From assembly GCF_900106925.1 (NCBI RefSeq), contig NZ_FNNZ01000003.1, positions 186,001 to 250,000 of the forward strand: a stretch of 64,000 bases of DNA. The letters run 5' to 3'. A model generated the notes under the pieces. The model was not told where the DNA came from. It made no database searches and saw only the letters and a list, made by a program, of their open reading frames with translations. The position numbers and the translations under genes are program-made. Below are positions 56,370-64,000 of this stretch, piece by piece; position 1 is the stretch's first letter; every line of letters begins with the position of its first letter. Origin of the DNA: Thiocapsa roseopersicina (GTDB lineage Bacteria > Pseudomonadota > Gammaproteobacteria > Chromatiales > Chromatiaceae).

Positions 56370-56981
56370 ATGACCTTCGCCGTCGAACGTACCGTTTCCC
56401 CGTTGCCCACGATCCGCGAGGTGAAAGCCGGGAGCTTCATCTTCGAGCGGCCATTGGCGCTTCCGCCCGCCTTCTGCGACGCCGTGATCGAGCGCTTCGA
56501 GGCCCAGCCCGAATACCAGTATGCCGGACGGGTCGGGCAGCTTCGCACCGAGGATCCGGGTGTCAAGCGCACCACGGATCTGGTCGTGAGCAACAAGCCG
56601 GACTGGAAGGATGTCGACCGGATGTTCTTCGGCTCGCTCGCCGCCGCGATCAAGGAGTTTCGCGAGACTTACCCCTATTTCAAAGGGCCTTTCAAGGACG
56701 AAGGCTACCAGGTGCAGCGCTACCGACCCGGCGAGTATTACCATTGGCATGTCGACGGCGGCAGTCATGAGCTGAGTCAACGCCAGTTGGTGGCGCTGTG
56801 GTACTTAAACGACGTGCCGGGTCCGGGCGGAGAGACCGAGTTTCTCTATCAGGACGTCGCCGTGAGCCCCGAGCGCGGCAAGCTCGTCCTCTTCCCGCCC
56901 TTCTGGACACACGAGCACCGGGCGGCGGTCCTCCGGACCGGCGTGAAATACATCGCCACGACCTGGGTGGTCTTCGCCTGA
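56370..56981 (+). CDS. 2-oxoglutarate/Fe(II)-dependent dioxygenase (prolyl 4-hydroxylase-like)
   Basis: This 203-residue oxygenase has a double-stranded beta helix. The iron ligands are His and Asp in YYHWHVDGGS and the distal His in FWTHEHRAAV, with a basic residue for 2-oxoglutarate in GVKYIATTWVVF. The arrangement matches the 2OG-Fe(II) oxygenase superfamily that includes prolyl hydroxylases. The stop overlaps the start of the next gene (TGATG), so the two proteins are made together. Confidence 0.88.
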   Translation: MTFAVERTVSPLPTIREVKAGSFIFERPLALPPAFCDAVIERFEAQPEYQYAGRVGQLRTEDPGVKRTTDLVVSNKPDWKDVDRMFFGSLAAAIKEFRETYPYFKGPFKDEGYQVQRYRPGEYYHWHVDGGSHELSQRQLVALWYLNDVPGPGGETEFLYQDVAVSPERGKLVLFPPFWTHEHRAAVLRTGVKYIATTWVVFA

Positions 56982-57373
56982 TGAGCGATGTTGCCCCGAC
57001 CCTGCTGGCCATCGTCGAGCTCGGCGGCTACCCCAACCTGACCCCGCTGTATCGCAGCCTGGGATTCGAGGTCGAGGTCGTCGCCTCGCAGCGCAAGGCA
57101 CAGGCGGCGCTCAAGCGCCGGATCCCGGACGTCATCGTTGCCGAATACAACTTCCAGTCCGACTTTCGCGATCGCACCAGTAACCTCGAAACCCTGATGG
57201 CGCGTCTGCAGCGCCACCCCGAGGTCAAGGTGATCTGCTTCTACCAGAGCGAATACCGACACAAGCTCGACGCCATGACCGCACGCTTTCCGGTCTTCGA
57301 GGCAATCGCCTTTCCGATCGAGCCCGCGCGGGTCGAGGCGGCCTTGCGTCGGGCCGTTACTCCGAGCGATTGA
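56981..57373 (+). CDS. Receiver-like small protein of unknown function
   Basis: This 130-residue protein starts at ATG 56981, overlapping the oxygenase stop by one base. The alternation of strands and helices (LLAIVELGGYP, IPDVIVAEYNF, VKVICFYQSEY, FEAIAFPIEPARVEAALRR) looks like a CheY-type receiver fold. However, the phospho-acceptor Asp position is replaced by an EYN-type sequence, so it is probably not phosphorylated. It may be a partner of the adjacent oxygenase. Confidence 0.75.
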   Translation: MSDVAPTLLAIVELGGYPNLTPLYRSLGFEVEVVASQRKAQAALKRRIPDVIVAEYNFQSDFRDRTSNLETLMARLQRHPEVKVICFYQSEYRHKLDAMTARFPVFEAIAFPIEPARVEAALRRAVTPSD

Positions 57374-57397
57374 AAACCGCAAAGGCGCAACGGACGA

Positions 57398-58267
57398 TCA
57401 GAAATCGCGCAAGAGCGCGCTGCACGCTTGAGGCATGCGTGGCTCGGGCTTCGCTGCACTGGCACCGCCTTTCGAGGGTTTGAGTGCCTCGTCGCTCAAC
57501 CACCAGGCGAGGTCCGCCCCGCAGCCGTCGTCGCCTGTCAGCGCGGCCTGCGATTCGCAATCCGGGTTTCCGGCCGGGCAGCGCAGCCGCACGTGAAAGT
57601 GCGCATCGTGACTCCACCAGGGACGGATCTTGCGGAGCCAATCCCGATCGGCGCTCCCACTGTTTCGACACAGCGCTTGTTTGATCGCCGCGTTGACGAA
57701 GATCCGATCGACACGCGGATGCCGTGCGGCCGTCTCGATCAGGCTGTGCTGAGCGGGCCCCCAGGCCGCGCTTACCGAGCGCCCACCGGGTTGGACCATA
57801 CTTTGCGGATCGGAGCGATTGTCCATCAGGCGCCGGGCCGCGGCGGGCGAGTCCGCCAGCGTGAACCAGATGTCGACATCCAACCCGTTCTGATGGCTGC
57901 GATGGGAAGACGACATGCGTCCGCCGCGCGGCTGACTGAGATCGCCGACCATGATGAAACGTTGGCCGCGCGACTGCTGAGCGCGCCCCATGTCCTCGAC
58001 GAAACGCAGCAGCTCGGGATGACCATAGTAGCGATTGCGGTAGCGACGGATGCTCACGTAACCGGGTCCGGTTTCCGGCAGTGCGTCGGCACCTCCGATA
58101 CAGCCGTTGGACACGCCCCCGATCACCTCCGGCGGTCCGGCGCTCGGCGCTGCGACCTCGGCCCAAGGCGTTGCTTGGCCGGTCTGCGCCGCAACAAGGA
58201 GCAGGGCGCCGACGATGCAGAGGGCAAGGGCGGGTCCGAGCTCGCGGACCTGGGTGATCCGGGTCAT
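57398..58267 (-). CDS. mepA: Penicillin-insensitive murein endopeptidase MepA
   Basis: This 289-residue periplasmic LAS-family zinc endopeptidase cleaves D-Ala-meso-DAP cross-links in peptidoglycan. It has a signal peptide (LALCIVGALLLVAAQTGQA). Metal and active-site motifs are HRSHQNGLDVDIWF and the later WWSHDAHFHVRLRCP, with PAGNPDCESQ. Length is typical. It converges on the receiver-like gene (gap 24 bp) and is divergent from ppnP. Confidence 0.95.
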   Translation of the reverse strand: MTRITQVRELGPALALCIVGALLLVAAQTGQATPWAEVAAPSAGPPEVIGGVSNGCIGGADALPETGPGYVSIRRYRNRYYGHPELLRFVEDMGRAQQSRGQRFIMVGDLSQPRGGRMSSSHRSHQNGLDVDIWFTLADSPAAARRLMDNRSDPQSMVQPGGRSVSAAWGPAQHSLIETAARHPRVDRIFVNAAIKQALCRNSGSADRDWLRKIRPWWSHDAHFHVRLRCPAGNPDCESQAALTGDDGCGADLAWWLSDEALKPSKGGASAAKPEPRMPQACSALLRDF

Positions 58268-58367
58268 GGCTTCTCCTGTATGACTTCCAGCGAACGAGAC
58301 TGCGGCGCATGATACGCGGATCGCTTCGAGGATCGAGATCCTCTTTCAGACAACGAGGTTTCGTCGC

Positions 58368-58682
58368 ATGTCCGAATTCACCAACGTCAGCATCGTCAAG
58401 AAGGCCAACTGTTACTTCGGCGGCGGCGTGACCAGCCGCACCATCCGTTTTCCCGACGGCAGCAAGAAGACACTCGGCATCATGCAGCCCGGCGACTACG
58501 AGTTCACCACCCTCGACAGGGAGATCATGGAGATCCTCGAGGGGGATCTGGATGTCCTGCTGCCCGATGCGACGGATTGGGTGCAAGTACAGGCGGGGGA
58601 GTCATTCGAGGTTCCGGCTCAGGCGACATTCAGCATTCGCGTGCGGACGCTGACCGATTATTGCTGCTCCTTCGTAAGCTGA
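58368..58682 (+). CDS. ppnP: Pyrimidine/purine nucleoside phosphorylase
   Basis: This 104-residue cupin-fold enzyme (formerly DUF1255) phosphorolyses diverse nucleosides to the base and ribose 1-phosphate. It carries the family hallmarks VKKANCYFGGGVTSRTI, LGIMQPGDYEF and the C-terminal ESFEVPAQATFSIRV. Length is standard. It is followed after 23 bp by a GTTGTG double-hairpin repeat. Confidence 0.95.
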   Translation: MSEFTNVSIVKKANCYFGGGVTSRTIRFPDGSKKTLGIMQPGDYEFTTLDREIMEILEGDLDVLLPDATDWVQVQAGESFEVPAQATFSIRVRTLTDYCCSFVS

Positions 58683-58705
58683 TCGGGCCTCGCGGACCAG
58701 GCTCT

Positions 58706-58780
58706 AGGTTGTGTCGAGCCGTGCGAGGCACAACCAACCGCCGGCGCAAGTTGTGCCTCCTGACGTCGGCACAACCTACG
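58706..58780. repeat. GTTGTG double-hairpin repeat, copy 2
   Basis: GGTTGTGTCGAGC/GTGCGAGGCACAACC and AGTTGTGCC/GGCACAACCT form two stems, as at 220-291. It lies between the convergent ppnP and SLC13 genes and could serve as a shared 3'-end structure. Confidence 0.7.
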
Positions 58781-58820
58781 GATCCGATAGGGCCGAGCCT
58801 GGCCGATCAGGGCCGTTTGT

Positions 58821-60608
58821 TCAGAAGGACCAGACGAGCGGCACGATTAGGACCGTCACCAATCCCACGACTAAGGTCAAGGGGACACCGATCCGCACGA
58901 AGTCGCCGAAGCGATAGCCGCCGACATTGAACACCATCAGGTTGGTCTGATAGCCGATCGGGGTCGCGAAGCTGGCGGATGCCGCGATCATCACCGTCAT
59001 GATGAAGGGCACCGGCGACACTCCCATGCTCTGGGCCGCCTGCACGGCGATCGGAAACACCAGCACCGCCGCCACGTTGTTGGTCGCAAGCGAGGTGAGG
59101 AGGGCGGTCGCCGTAAAGACCAAGGCGAGCGTAACCCAGGGATCGCCGTCCGCCAGCCCGATCAGACCGCCGGCCACGACCGAGGCCGCGCCTGTCTTCT
59201 CAAGGGCGGCGCCGATGCCGAAGGATGTCGCGATCACCACCAGTACCTGCCAATCCGGAGAGCGTCGCGCAGTGCGGCTGTCGGTGCAGCGGGTCAGGAT
59301 CATGAGCCCGGCGGCCAGCAGTGCGGCCTCCAGCATGCTCAGCCAACCCAGGGTCACGACCGCGATCATCCCGACCACGATGGCGATGGCAGCAGGCGCG
59401 TGCTTGTGCTTGAGCGGGTGCGAATCGCCTATCTGACTCACCAGCAGAAAATCGCGCGAGTTCTTTTGCTGCTCCACGAAATCCGGGCGTGTCTCCAGCA
59501 AGAGGGTGTCGCCCGGTGCCAGGACGATATCGCCGATCTTGCGGTCGACTCGCTCGCCGTTGCGTGCGAGGGCGATGATCACAGCGTCGTAGCGATTGCG
59601 AAACCGCCCGGCGCGCACGCTCTTGCCGATCAAGGGCGATTTATCCGACAGCACCGCCTCGACGAAACAGCGCCCGGGGCGCGGCACGTCGAGCTTGAAG
59701 ACCTGATTGGTCGCGGGGATCAGGCCGCGCGTGCGCTGCAGGTCCATCACCGAATCCAGGATCCCGGCAAAGACGAGCCGGTCGTTCGCCTGCAGCACCT
59801 CCTGCGAGGACACCGCCGCCATCACTTGCTCGCCGCGCTCGATCTCGATAAGAAATAGGCCGGGGAGCTGGCGCAGACCGGCGTCCTCGATGCTTTTGCC
59901 GATCAGCGCACTCCCCGGCTCGACCAGCATCTCGGAGGTGTACTGGCGGACATCCTCGTAGCTGGCGGCCGCGGATGTGCGTTTCGGAAGCAGCCAGTGT
60001 CCCGCCGTCAGCATGAAGACCAATGTCGCGATCGTGATGGGCAGGCCGATCCAGATCGGCTCGAAGAGGCCGAGCCCCTCGCCGCCGAGGCGCTCCGTAT
60101 AGAGTCCGTTGACCACCAGGTTGGTGCTGGTTCCGATCAGGGTGCAGGTGCCGCCGACGATGCTGGCGTAGGACAAGGGGATGAGCAGGCGCGAGAGCTC
60201 GAGGCCGTTGCGCTTGGCCCAGTCCTGCACGGCGGGAATGAAGATGGCGACGACCGGCGTGTTGTTCAGAAAGGCGCTCACCCCCGCGACCGGCACCATC
60301 AGGCGCAGCCGCGCATCCGTCGGGCCGCGCGGACGTCCGAGCAGACTCGGGCCGATCCAGCCGACGGCACCCGTCTGGGTGAGGCCCGTCACCACCACGT
60401 AGAGCACGCCGACGGTCAGCATGCCCGGATTGGAGAAACCGCTCAGTGCCTCCGCCGGGGTCAGGATGCCGAACAGGAGCAGCAGGGTGAGCGCACCCGC
60501 CGTGACCACGTCCGGTGCCGCGCGGCTAAAGGCGAAGAGCCCGAAGCACAGCACCACGATGCCGAGGCTGAACCAGCCCTCCCAACCGAGTTGCATGAAG
60601 GTGCTCAT
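58821..60608 (-). CDS. SLC13/CitT-type permease with two TrkA-C domains
   Basis: This 595-residue membrane protein has two clusters of transmembrane helices split by a cytosolic part with two RCK/TrkA-C domains (for example SEMLVEPGSALIGKSIEDAG and RCFVEAVLSDKSPLIGKSV). Transport motifs include SAFLNNTPVVAIFIPAV near the N-terminus and SLATNNVAAVLVFPIAV near the C-terminus. Family members carry sulfate, dicarboxylates or other anions with sodium. A sulfate-type role is attractive in a sulfur bacterium but not shown. It lies 7 bp after a hypothetical gene. Confidence 0.92.
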   Translation of the reverse strand: MSTFMQLGWEGWFSLGIVVLCFGLFAFSRAAPDVVTAGALTLLLLFGILTPAEALSGFSNPGMLTVGVLYVVVTGLTQTGAVGWIGPSLLGRPRGPTDARLRLMVPVAGVSAFLNNTPVVAIFIPAVQDWAKRNGLELSRLLIPLSYASIVGGTCTLIGTSTNLVVNGLYTERLGGEGLGLFEPIWIGLPITIATLVFMLTAGHWLLPKRTSAAASYEDVRQYTSEMLVEPGSALIGKSIEDAGLRQLPGLFLIEIERGEQVMAAVSSQEVLQANDRLVFAGILDSVMDLQRTRGLIPATNQVFKLDVPRPGRCFVEAVLSDKSPLIGKSVRAGRFRNRYDAVIIALARNGERVDRKIGDIVLAPGDTLLLETRPDFVEQQKNSRDFLLVSQIGDSHPLKHKHAPAAIAIVVGMIAVVTLGWLSMLEAALLAAGLMILTRCTDSRTARRSPDWQVLVVIATSFGIGAALEKTGAASVVAGGLIGLADGDPWVTLALVFTATALLTSLATNNVAAVLVFPIAVQAAQSMGVSPVPFIMTVMIAASASFATPIGYQTNLMVFNVGGYRFGDFVRIGVPLTLVVGLVTVLIVPLVWSF

Positions 60609-60615
60609 GTCCTCG

Positions 60616-61197
60616 TCAGTGATCGCGACCGCGTTGCAGGGCCTCGTAACGGGCCTTGAACGCCTCTTGGCGCATCCGCGAGGCGTCGTCCTCGGTCGGT
60701 GCGAGCGGCGAGTCCTGCCAGGCCCCGGTGGTGTGGTCGAAGACCGAGAACCGCCAGCCGCGGCCGACCTTGAAGACCTTGGTCACGTCCTTGCCGGCTT
60801 GTTCCATGGCGTCGAGCTTGCCGAGACCGCCGGGGGCCTTTGAAGCGCGCGGCGGCTCCTCGGTCGGTCGATGCTCGGCGAGGTTGAAGCGGTTGTTCTG
60901 GATCTCGCCCTGCACGTCGAGCTCGACCGACTCGACCCCCGGCAGACGCGCCAGAATGTAGCCGGCCATCATCATCCCGAGCTTCTGGTTCTCGGACTCA
61001 AGGGCGGTGAGCAGCTTGTCGGCGACGATCTGGCAACGCTGCAGCCGATCCGGTTTTTCGACCCACTCCCGGCTCATCTGCCAGCCGGCGTCCATATCCT
61101 GGTCCAGCTTCTCGAAAAAGGGTTGCGCTTGGCCGATCAGGGCATCCGGGACGTTGAGCTCGTAGATCCGATCGTCGATGATGGCTTTCAGAAGCAT
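60616..61197 (-). CDS. Uncharacterised protein upstream of the SLC13 permease
   Basis: This 193-residue soluble, charged protein starts MLLKAIIDDRIYELNVPDAL and has no signal peptide or membrane helix. A basic, Pro-rich linker separates an N-terminal helical part from a C-terminal part with WRFSVFDHTTGAWQD. The stop is 7 bp from the permease start, so an operon is likely. I do not recognise the family. It may modulate the permease or be unrelated. Confidence 0.8.
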   Translation of the reverse strand: MLLKAIIDDRIYELNVPDALIGQAQPFFEKLDQDMDAGWQMSREWVEKPDRLQRCQIVADKLLTALESENQKLGMMMAGYILARLPGVESVELDVQGEIQNNRFNLAEHRPTEEPPRASKAPGGLGKLDAMEQAGKDVTKVFKVGRGWRFSVFDHTTGAWQDSPLAPTEDDASRMRQEAFKARYEALQRGRDH

Positions 61198-61356
61198 CGG
61201 TTGCCTCGCTCGTCGTTGGTGATGGTCTCGGATAGTACTATACGGAGCGGGCTCGACCTCGCGGAGGTCCGATGCCGAGACGCGGTTTCAGTCTATCGAT
61301 CTCTTTCTGCGGCCGCGGCGACTGCAACGCGCGTCGTGTCGCCCTCGGAGCACAGC

Positions 61357-62031
61357 ATGTTGTTGACCATCCCGGCGCTTCTCAACAGCGCACAGATCGC
61401 CAAGATCCACGAGACCCTCGCGGATGCACCCTTCGTCGACGGTAAACTGACCGCCGGATTTGCCGCGGGTCGGGTCAAGCACAACGAAGAGATGCGGCCG
61501 GAGCCCGAGCGCATGCAGCGACTCATCCGCATCATCATGGCGAGTCTCGGTCATCACGAGACCTTTCGGTTCGGTGTCCTGCCGCATCGGGTGGCGGACC
61601 CCATCGTCGCCCGCTACACCCCGGGCATGGCCTACGGGGAACATGTCGACGATCCGATCATGGGGACGACCGGCCCGCGTTTCCGCTCGGATGTCTCCAT
61701 GACGATCTTTCTCAACGATCCCGCGTCCTACGACGGCGGCGAGCTGTCCATCCGCACCCCGTTCGGCGAGCAGAGGATCAAGCTCGCCGCGGGCGATGCC
61801 GTCGTCTATCCCTCTTCGAGTCTGCACCGCGTGATGGAGGTCACGCGCGGCGAGCGTCTGGTCGCCCTGACCTGGATCCAGAGCTACGTGCGCGATCCCG
61901 CACGCCGAGAGCTTCTCTACGAGTTGAATCTCGCCCGCGAGCGATTGCTCAAGACGGCACCCGAGGAGGACGCCACCGCCTATGTCGATCGCTCCTACGC
62001 CAATCTCGTGCGCATGTGGAGCGATCTTTAG
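61357..62031 (+). CDS. PKHD-type Fe(II)/2-oxoglutarate hydroxylase (PiuC/YbiX family)
   Basis: This 224-residue dioxygenase belongs to the PiuC/YbiX group, often linked to iron uptake. The iron ligands are His and Asp in YGEHVDDPIM and His in SSSLHRVMEV, with Arg in VTRGERLVALTWIQS. ATG 61357 follows GGAG at 61347-61350 and gives the conserved start MLLTIPALL. Longer frames upstream overlap the divergent gene and are not credible. No TonB receptor is adjacent in the window. Confidence 0.92.
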   Translation: MLLTIPALLNSAQIAKIHETLADAPFVDGKLTAGFAAGRVKHNEEMRPEPERMQRLIRIIMASLGHHETFRFGVLPHRVADPIVARYTPGMAYGEHVDDPIMGTTGPRFRSDVSMTIFLNDPASYDGGELSIRTPFGEQRIKLAAGDAVVYPSSSLHRVMEVTRGERLVALTWIQSYVRDPARRELLYELNLARERLLKTAPEEDATAYVDRSYANLVRMWSDL

Positions 62032-62072
62032 TGGAGCGGTGCAGAGATTCCGAGACCGTCCGAGATCATTTT

Positions 62073-62128
62073 CGTGGTCGTTGTCGTAATCGACCATCGG
62101 ATACGACCACGACAACGACAACGACAAC
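62073..62128. repeat. GACAAC hexanucleotide tract with hairpin head, locus 2
   Basis: CGTGGTCG (62073-62080) pairs with CGACCACG (62104-62111). Three GACAAC units follow at 62111-62128. The lead TCGTTGTCGTAATCGA is shared with locus 1 at 12299, so both derive from one repeat type with variable unit number. Confidence 0.75.
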
Positions 62129-62247
62129 GAACAGTCTCGATACATCTGCAGTGCTGCACTAGCCCCGATCCGGCCCCGACGGAGCACAAAACGCGTCGAG
62201 TCTTCTTCGCGCTCGGGGATCGCCCGGGGTATCGTTCGGCGCGGGCT

Positions 62248-62280
62248 GGATGGGTTTCGCTGCGCTCTACCCATCCTACG
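62248..62280 (+). repeat. GGATGGGT hairpin repeat, copy 5
   Basis: A full unit with both arms and the trailer TTTCGGTTGTTTTTG, nearly identical to 7281-7312. Confidence 0.75.
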
Positions 62281-62305
62281 TGTTTCGGTTGTTTTTGCAG
62301 CGTTC

Positions 62306-62392
62306 GTTAACCGCGCAGGCGCCAGCGGTCATCAAGTCTGCCGGAGCCGATCCAATCCTAAAACGCCCTGCACCGCGCCGGGCGCGGTTTTT
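62306..62392 (-). repeat. 87-bp terminal-inverted-repeat element, subfamily A, copy 4
   Basis: This is a diverged copy in reverse orientation. Its ends GTTAACCGCGCA and GGCGCGGTTTTT pair imperfectly. On the minus strand the interior retains TCGGCTCCGGCAGACTTGA. It is the only copy not close to a stop codon. Confidence 0.8.
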
Positions 62393-62436
62393 AAGCGGGC
62401 AAACAAGGCTGTCTTCAACAGCAAAGGGGATCGAGT

Positions 62437-63558
62437 ATGCAACAGGGCGGCGACGGGGATCGCATCTTTTTGGATCGAGCGGTCGAGGCGTTCATCCGGA
62501 TCGCGTTTATCGCGATCCTGGTCGCCTGGTGTTTCGATATCGTGAGACCCTTTATCGTGCCCTTTGCCTGGGCGATCATCATCGCCATCGGACTCTATCC
62601 GGGTTACGAGCGACTGACGCAGGTTCTGCACGGGCGTCGAATCCTCGCCGCCGTCATCATGTCCTTGCTTTGTTTTGCGCTCCTGCTGGTGCCGGCTCTG
62701 CTTCTGAGTGCCTCGCTGGTCGGAGAGGTGCACAGGGTCATCGCCGCCTTCAGCCACGAGTCGCTGACGATTCCGCCCTTGCCCGATGCCATTGCGCAGC
62801 TGCCGATGATCGGCGACGACATCGCGCGCGTGTGGTCCGAGGGCACGTCGAATTTCAGGGCGGTGCTCGTGGAGATCGAGCCCGAGCTCAAGGTTGCCCT
62901 GCATTGGACGATCGGGGTGGCCGGCGGGGCGGGTGTGGGCCTGCTGCATATCCTGGTCGCCATCCTGATCGCGGGCTTCCTGCTTGCGCAGGCCGAAGTC
63001 GGGCAACGCGCGAGCGCGGCCCTCGCGCGGCGTTTGGCGGGGGCGCGGGGCGTGGAGTTCGCCAAGCTCTCGGAGGCGACCATCCGCAGCGTGACCCGCG
63101 GCATTCTCGGTGTCGCTCTGATCCAGTCGCTCCTCGCGGGGCTGGGGTGGCTGGCGATCGGCGTGCCTGCCGCCGGGCTCTGGGCGCTGCTGGCGCTGGT
63201 GATGTGCGTGGTGCAGATCGGGATCCTCCCGATCACGGTTGCGATCCTCGTCTATGTGTTCTTCCAGGTCGGAACTTTCACCTTCCTCGCGTTTCTGGTC
63301 TGGAGCCTGTTCGTGTACAGTTTGGAGCACATCCTCAAGCCTATTCTCCTCGGGCGCGGTGTGGATGTTCCGATGGCCGTGATCTTCGTCGGTGCGATCG
63401 GCGGGTTCCTCAGTGCCGGAATCATCGGGCTGTTCGTCGGCTCGGTCGTCTTGGTGCTCGGCTACAAGCTCTTGCTCGCCTGGCTGCACGGCGGGTCCGA
63501 GTCTGCGCAGGACGCCGCCGCGGTGCCGTCGAAGGAAGGTCCCGCACGGCAGGGCTGA
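62437..63558 (+). CDS. AI-2E family transporter
   Basis: This 373-residue membrane protein of the AI-2 exporter/YdiK/PerM superfamily has about eight helices. The first pair (IAFIAILVAWCFDIVRPFIV, then FAWAIIIAIGLYPGYE) is followed by a soluble segment and a C-terminal helical block (PMAVIFVGAIGGFLSAGIIG, LFVGSVVLVLGYKLL). Substrates vary and include AI-2, indole or sodium/proton antiport, and are not predictable here. The start at 62437 is preceded by GGGG and fits a short polar N-terminus. Confidence 0.88.
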   Translation: MQQGGDGDRIFLDRAVEAFIRIAFIAILVAWCFDIVRPFIVPFAWAIIIAIGLYPGYERLTQVLHGRRILAAVIMSLLCFALLLVPALLLSASLVGEVHRVIAAFSHESLTIPPLPDAIAQLPMIGDDIARVWSEGTSNFRAVLVEIEPELKVALHWTIGVAGGAGVGLLHILVAILIAGFLLAQAEVGQRASAALARRLAGARGVEFAKLSEATIRSVTRGILGVALIQSLLAGLGWLAIGVPAAGLWALLALVMCVVQIGILPITVAILVYVFFQVGTFTFLAFLVWSLFVYSLEHILKPILLGRGVDVPMAVIFVGAIGGFLSAGIIGLFVGSVVLVLGYKLLLAWLHGGSESAQDAAAVPSKEGPARQG

Positions 63559-63632
63559 GCCACGCGCGTCGCCCGCCGTACCTTGCGGCCCACGCGGGCC
63601 GAATCTTTCCACCGAGACACGGAGTCTTCTTG

Positions 63633-64000
63633 ATGTCCGATTTGATCCTCCACTTCGAGCGCCGCCCCGGTTGGGGCTCGATCGTCCGCGCCCACGTTTG
63701 GGATGCCGAACCGATCGGGCCTCGCAGCGACTGGCCCGGCGTGCCGATGGAGACGCTCGACGAGCACTGGTACCGGATCCGTCTAGCCGGAACCCGCTCG
63801 GCGCATCTGGTCTTCACCGACGGTGAAGGCCATCAGACGCACGATCACTTTCGCGATGCCGACGGCTGGCTCGACGCCAGAAGTCACTGGCACGATCATC
63901 GCCCCGGGCATCGCGTGCGGTCCGTGCAAAGCGCCGAGCCGCCACCCGCTCCCCGACCCTTGCCGAGCTTCACGACCGAGCTGCGCCCGGTTGTCGAGCG
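63633..64000 (+). CDS. N-terminal part of a probable starch-active enzyme (CBM25/26-like module), truncated by the window
   Basis: The frame opens at ATG 63633 (MSDLILHFERRPGWGSIVRA) and runs open for 122 codons to the window edge. The first 90 residues resemble starch-binding modules of the CBM25/26 type: W-containing strands, WPGVPMETLDEHWYRI, and VFTDGEGHQTHDH. A Pro-rich linker follows (EPPPAPRPLPS). In other bacteria such modules precede amylase-type catalytic domains, so the rest of the gene is likely a glycoside hydrolase. This is inference until the remainder is seen. Confidence 0.65.
   Translation, partial: MSDLILHFERRPGWGSIVRAHVWDAEPIGPRSDWPGVPMETLDEHWYRIRLAGTRSAHLVFTDGEGHQTHDHFRDADGWLDARSHWHDHRPGHRVRSVQSAEPPPAPRPLPSFTTELRPVVE

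Larger units (their letters stand above)
62032..62436. other. Repeat-rich gap between PKHD hydroxylase and AI-2E permease genes
   Basis: This 405-bp gap holds a GACAAC tract with a hairpin lead (62073-62128), a GGATGGGT hairpin repeat (62248-62280) and an 87-bp terminal-inverted-repeat element in reverse orientation (62306-62392). Three repeat families are stacked here within about 320 bp. No gene is seen. Confidence 0.7.

Noticed and set aside
61279-61290. GACGCGGTTTCAG-like sequence resembling one end of the 87-bp element
   Set aside because: No matching left end lies about 75 bp upstream, so at most it is a solo end or a chance match.

Overview
The window is a GC-rich (by eye about 65 %) stretch of a gammaproteobacterial chromosome. 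The gene set points to the Chromatiales, most likely a purple sulfur bacterium or close relative; this assignment is an inference. It rests on a hrcA-grpE-dnaK-dnaJ locus with a CIRCE operator, a complete ccmABCDEFGHI operon, many c-type cytochromes, a TRAP dicarboxylate importer and an N-acetylglutaminylglutamine amide (NAGGN) osmolyte cluster. Coding density is high. There is no prophage, integrase, transposase or CRISPR array. Most genes are core or housekeeping genes.

Layout. 0.4-7.3 kb: folE, then the three-gene NAGGN osmoprotectant cluster followed by an LrgA/LrgB pair. 7.4-10.9 kb: a small DUF2892 membrane protein and a leftward TRAP transporter (dctP-dctQ-dctM). 11-17.8 kb: single genes (TauD-like dioxygenase, Nudix hydrolase, ferritin-like protein, histidine phosphatase, DUF808 protein, FAD reductase, cyclopropane fatty acid synthase). 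18-27.7 kb: radA, a CorC-like protein, rdgC, a PHA-depolymerase-type esterase with a ribbon-helix-helix regulator, a UDP-glucuronate-type epimerase, recN and nadK. 27.7-33.1 kb: the heat-shock operon hrcA-grpE-dnaK-dnaJ. 33.6-41.2 kb: dapB, then fatty acid cis/trans isomerase, an M48 lipoprotein protease, a CrtC/AttH-like lipocalin protein, a RoxA-like dihaem cytochrome and a small monohaem cytochrome. 41.6 kb: an initiator tRNA with its own promoter and terminator. 42-44 kb: an EF-G-like GTPase. 45.2-52.3 kb: ccmABCDEFGHI, which would mature the cytochromes encoded next door. 52.5-64 kb: a CpsB-type phosphatase, several uncharacterised proteins, a DMT transporter, two 2-oxoglutarate dioxygenases, mepA, ppnP, an SLC13 permease, an AI-2E-type permease, and the 5' end of a gene with a starch-binding-like module.

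The most unusual content is non-coding. Eleven copies of an 86-88 bp element lie between genes. All share 12-bp terminal inverted repeats of the form YTAAACCGCGYC / GRCGCGGTTTAR, and paired positions in the two ends co-vary between copies. One subfamily (four copies) has a conserved interior. The other seven keep the length and ends but have divergent interiors. Six copies form three head-to-tail pairs separated by 17-21 bp of almost pure A/T. In three cases the element supplies the stop codon (TAA) of the upstream gene, and three more lie within 2-5 bp of a stop codon. Other repeat families (a GGATGGGT hairpin, a GTTGTG double hairpin, a GACAAC hexanucleotide tract, a GGCGACTT palindrome) add to a repeat-rich intergenic landscape.

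Regulatory signals that can be read directly are the sigma70-type promoter plus CIRCE operator in front of hrcA, a divergent nadK promoter, hairpins inside the heat-shock and TRAP operons, a three-half-site operator in front of the ribbon-helix-helix gene, and an orphan leftward intrinsic terminator upstream of the EF-G-like gene that suggests an unannotated small transcript.
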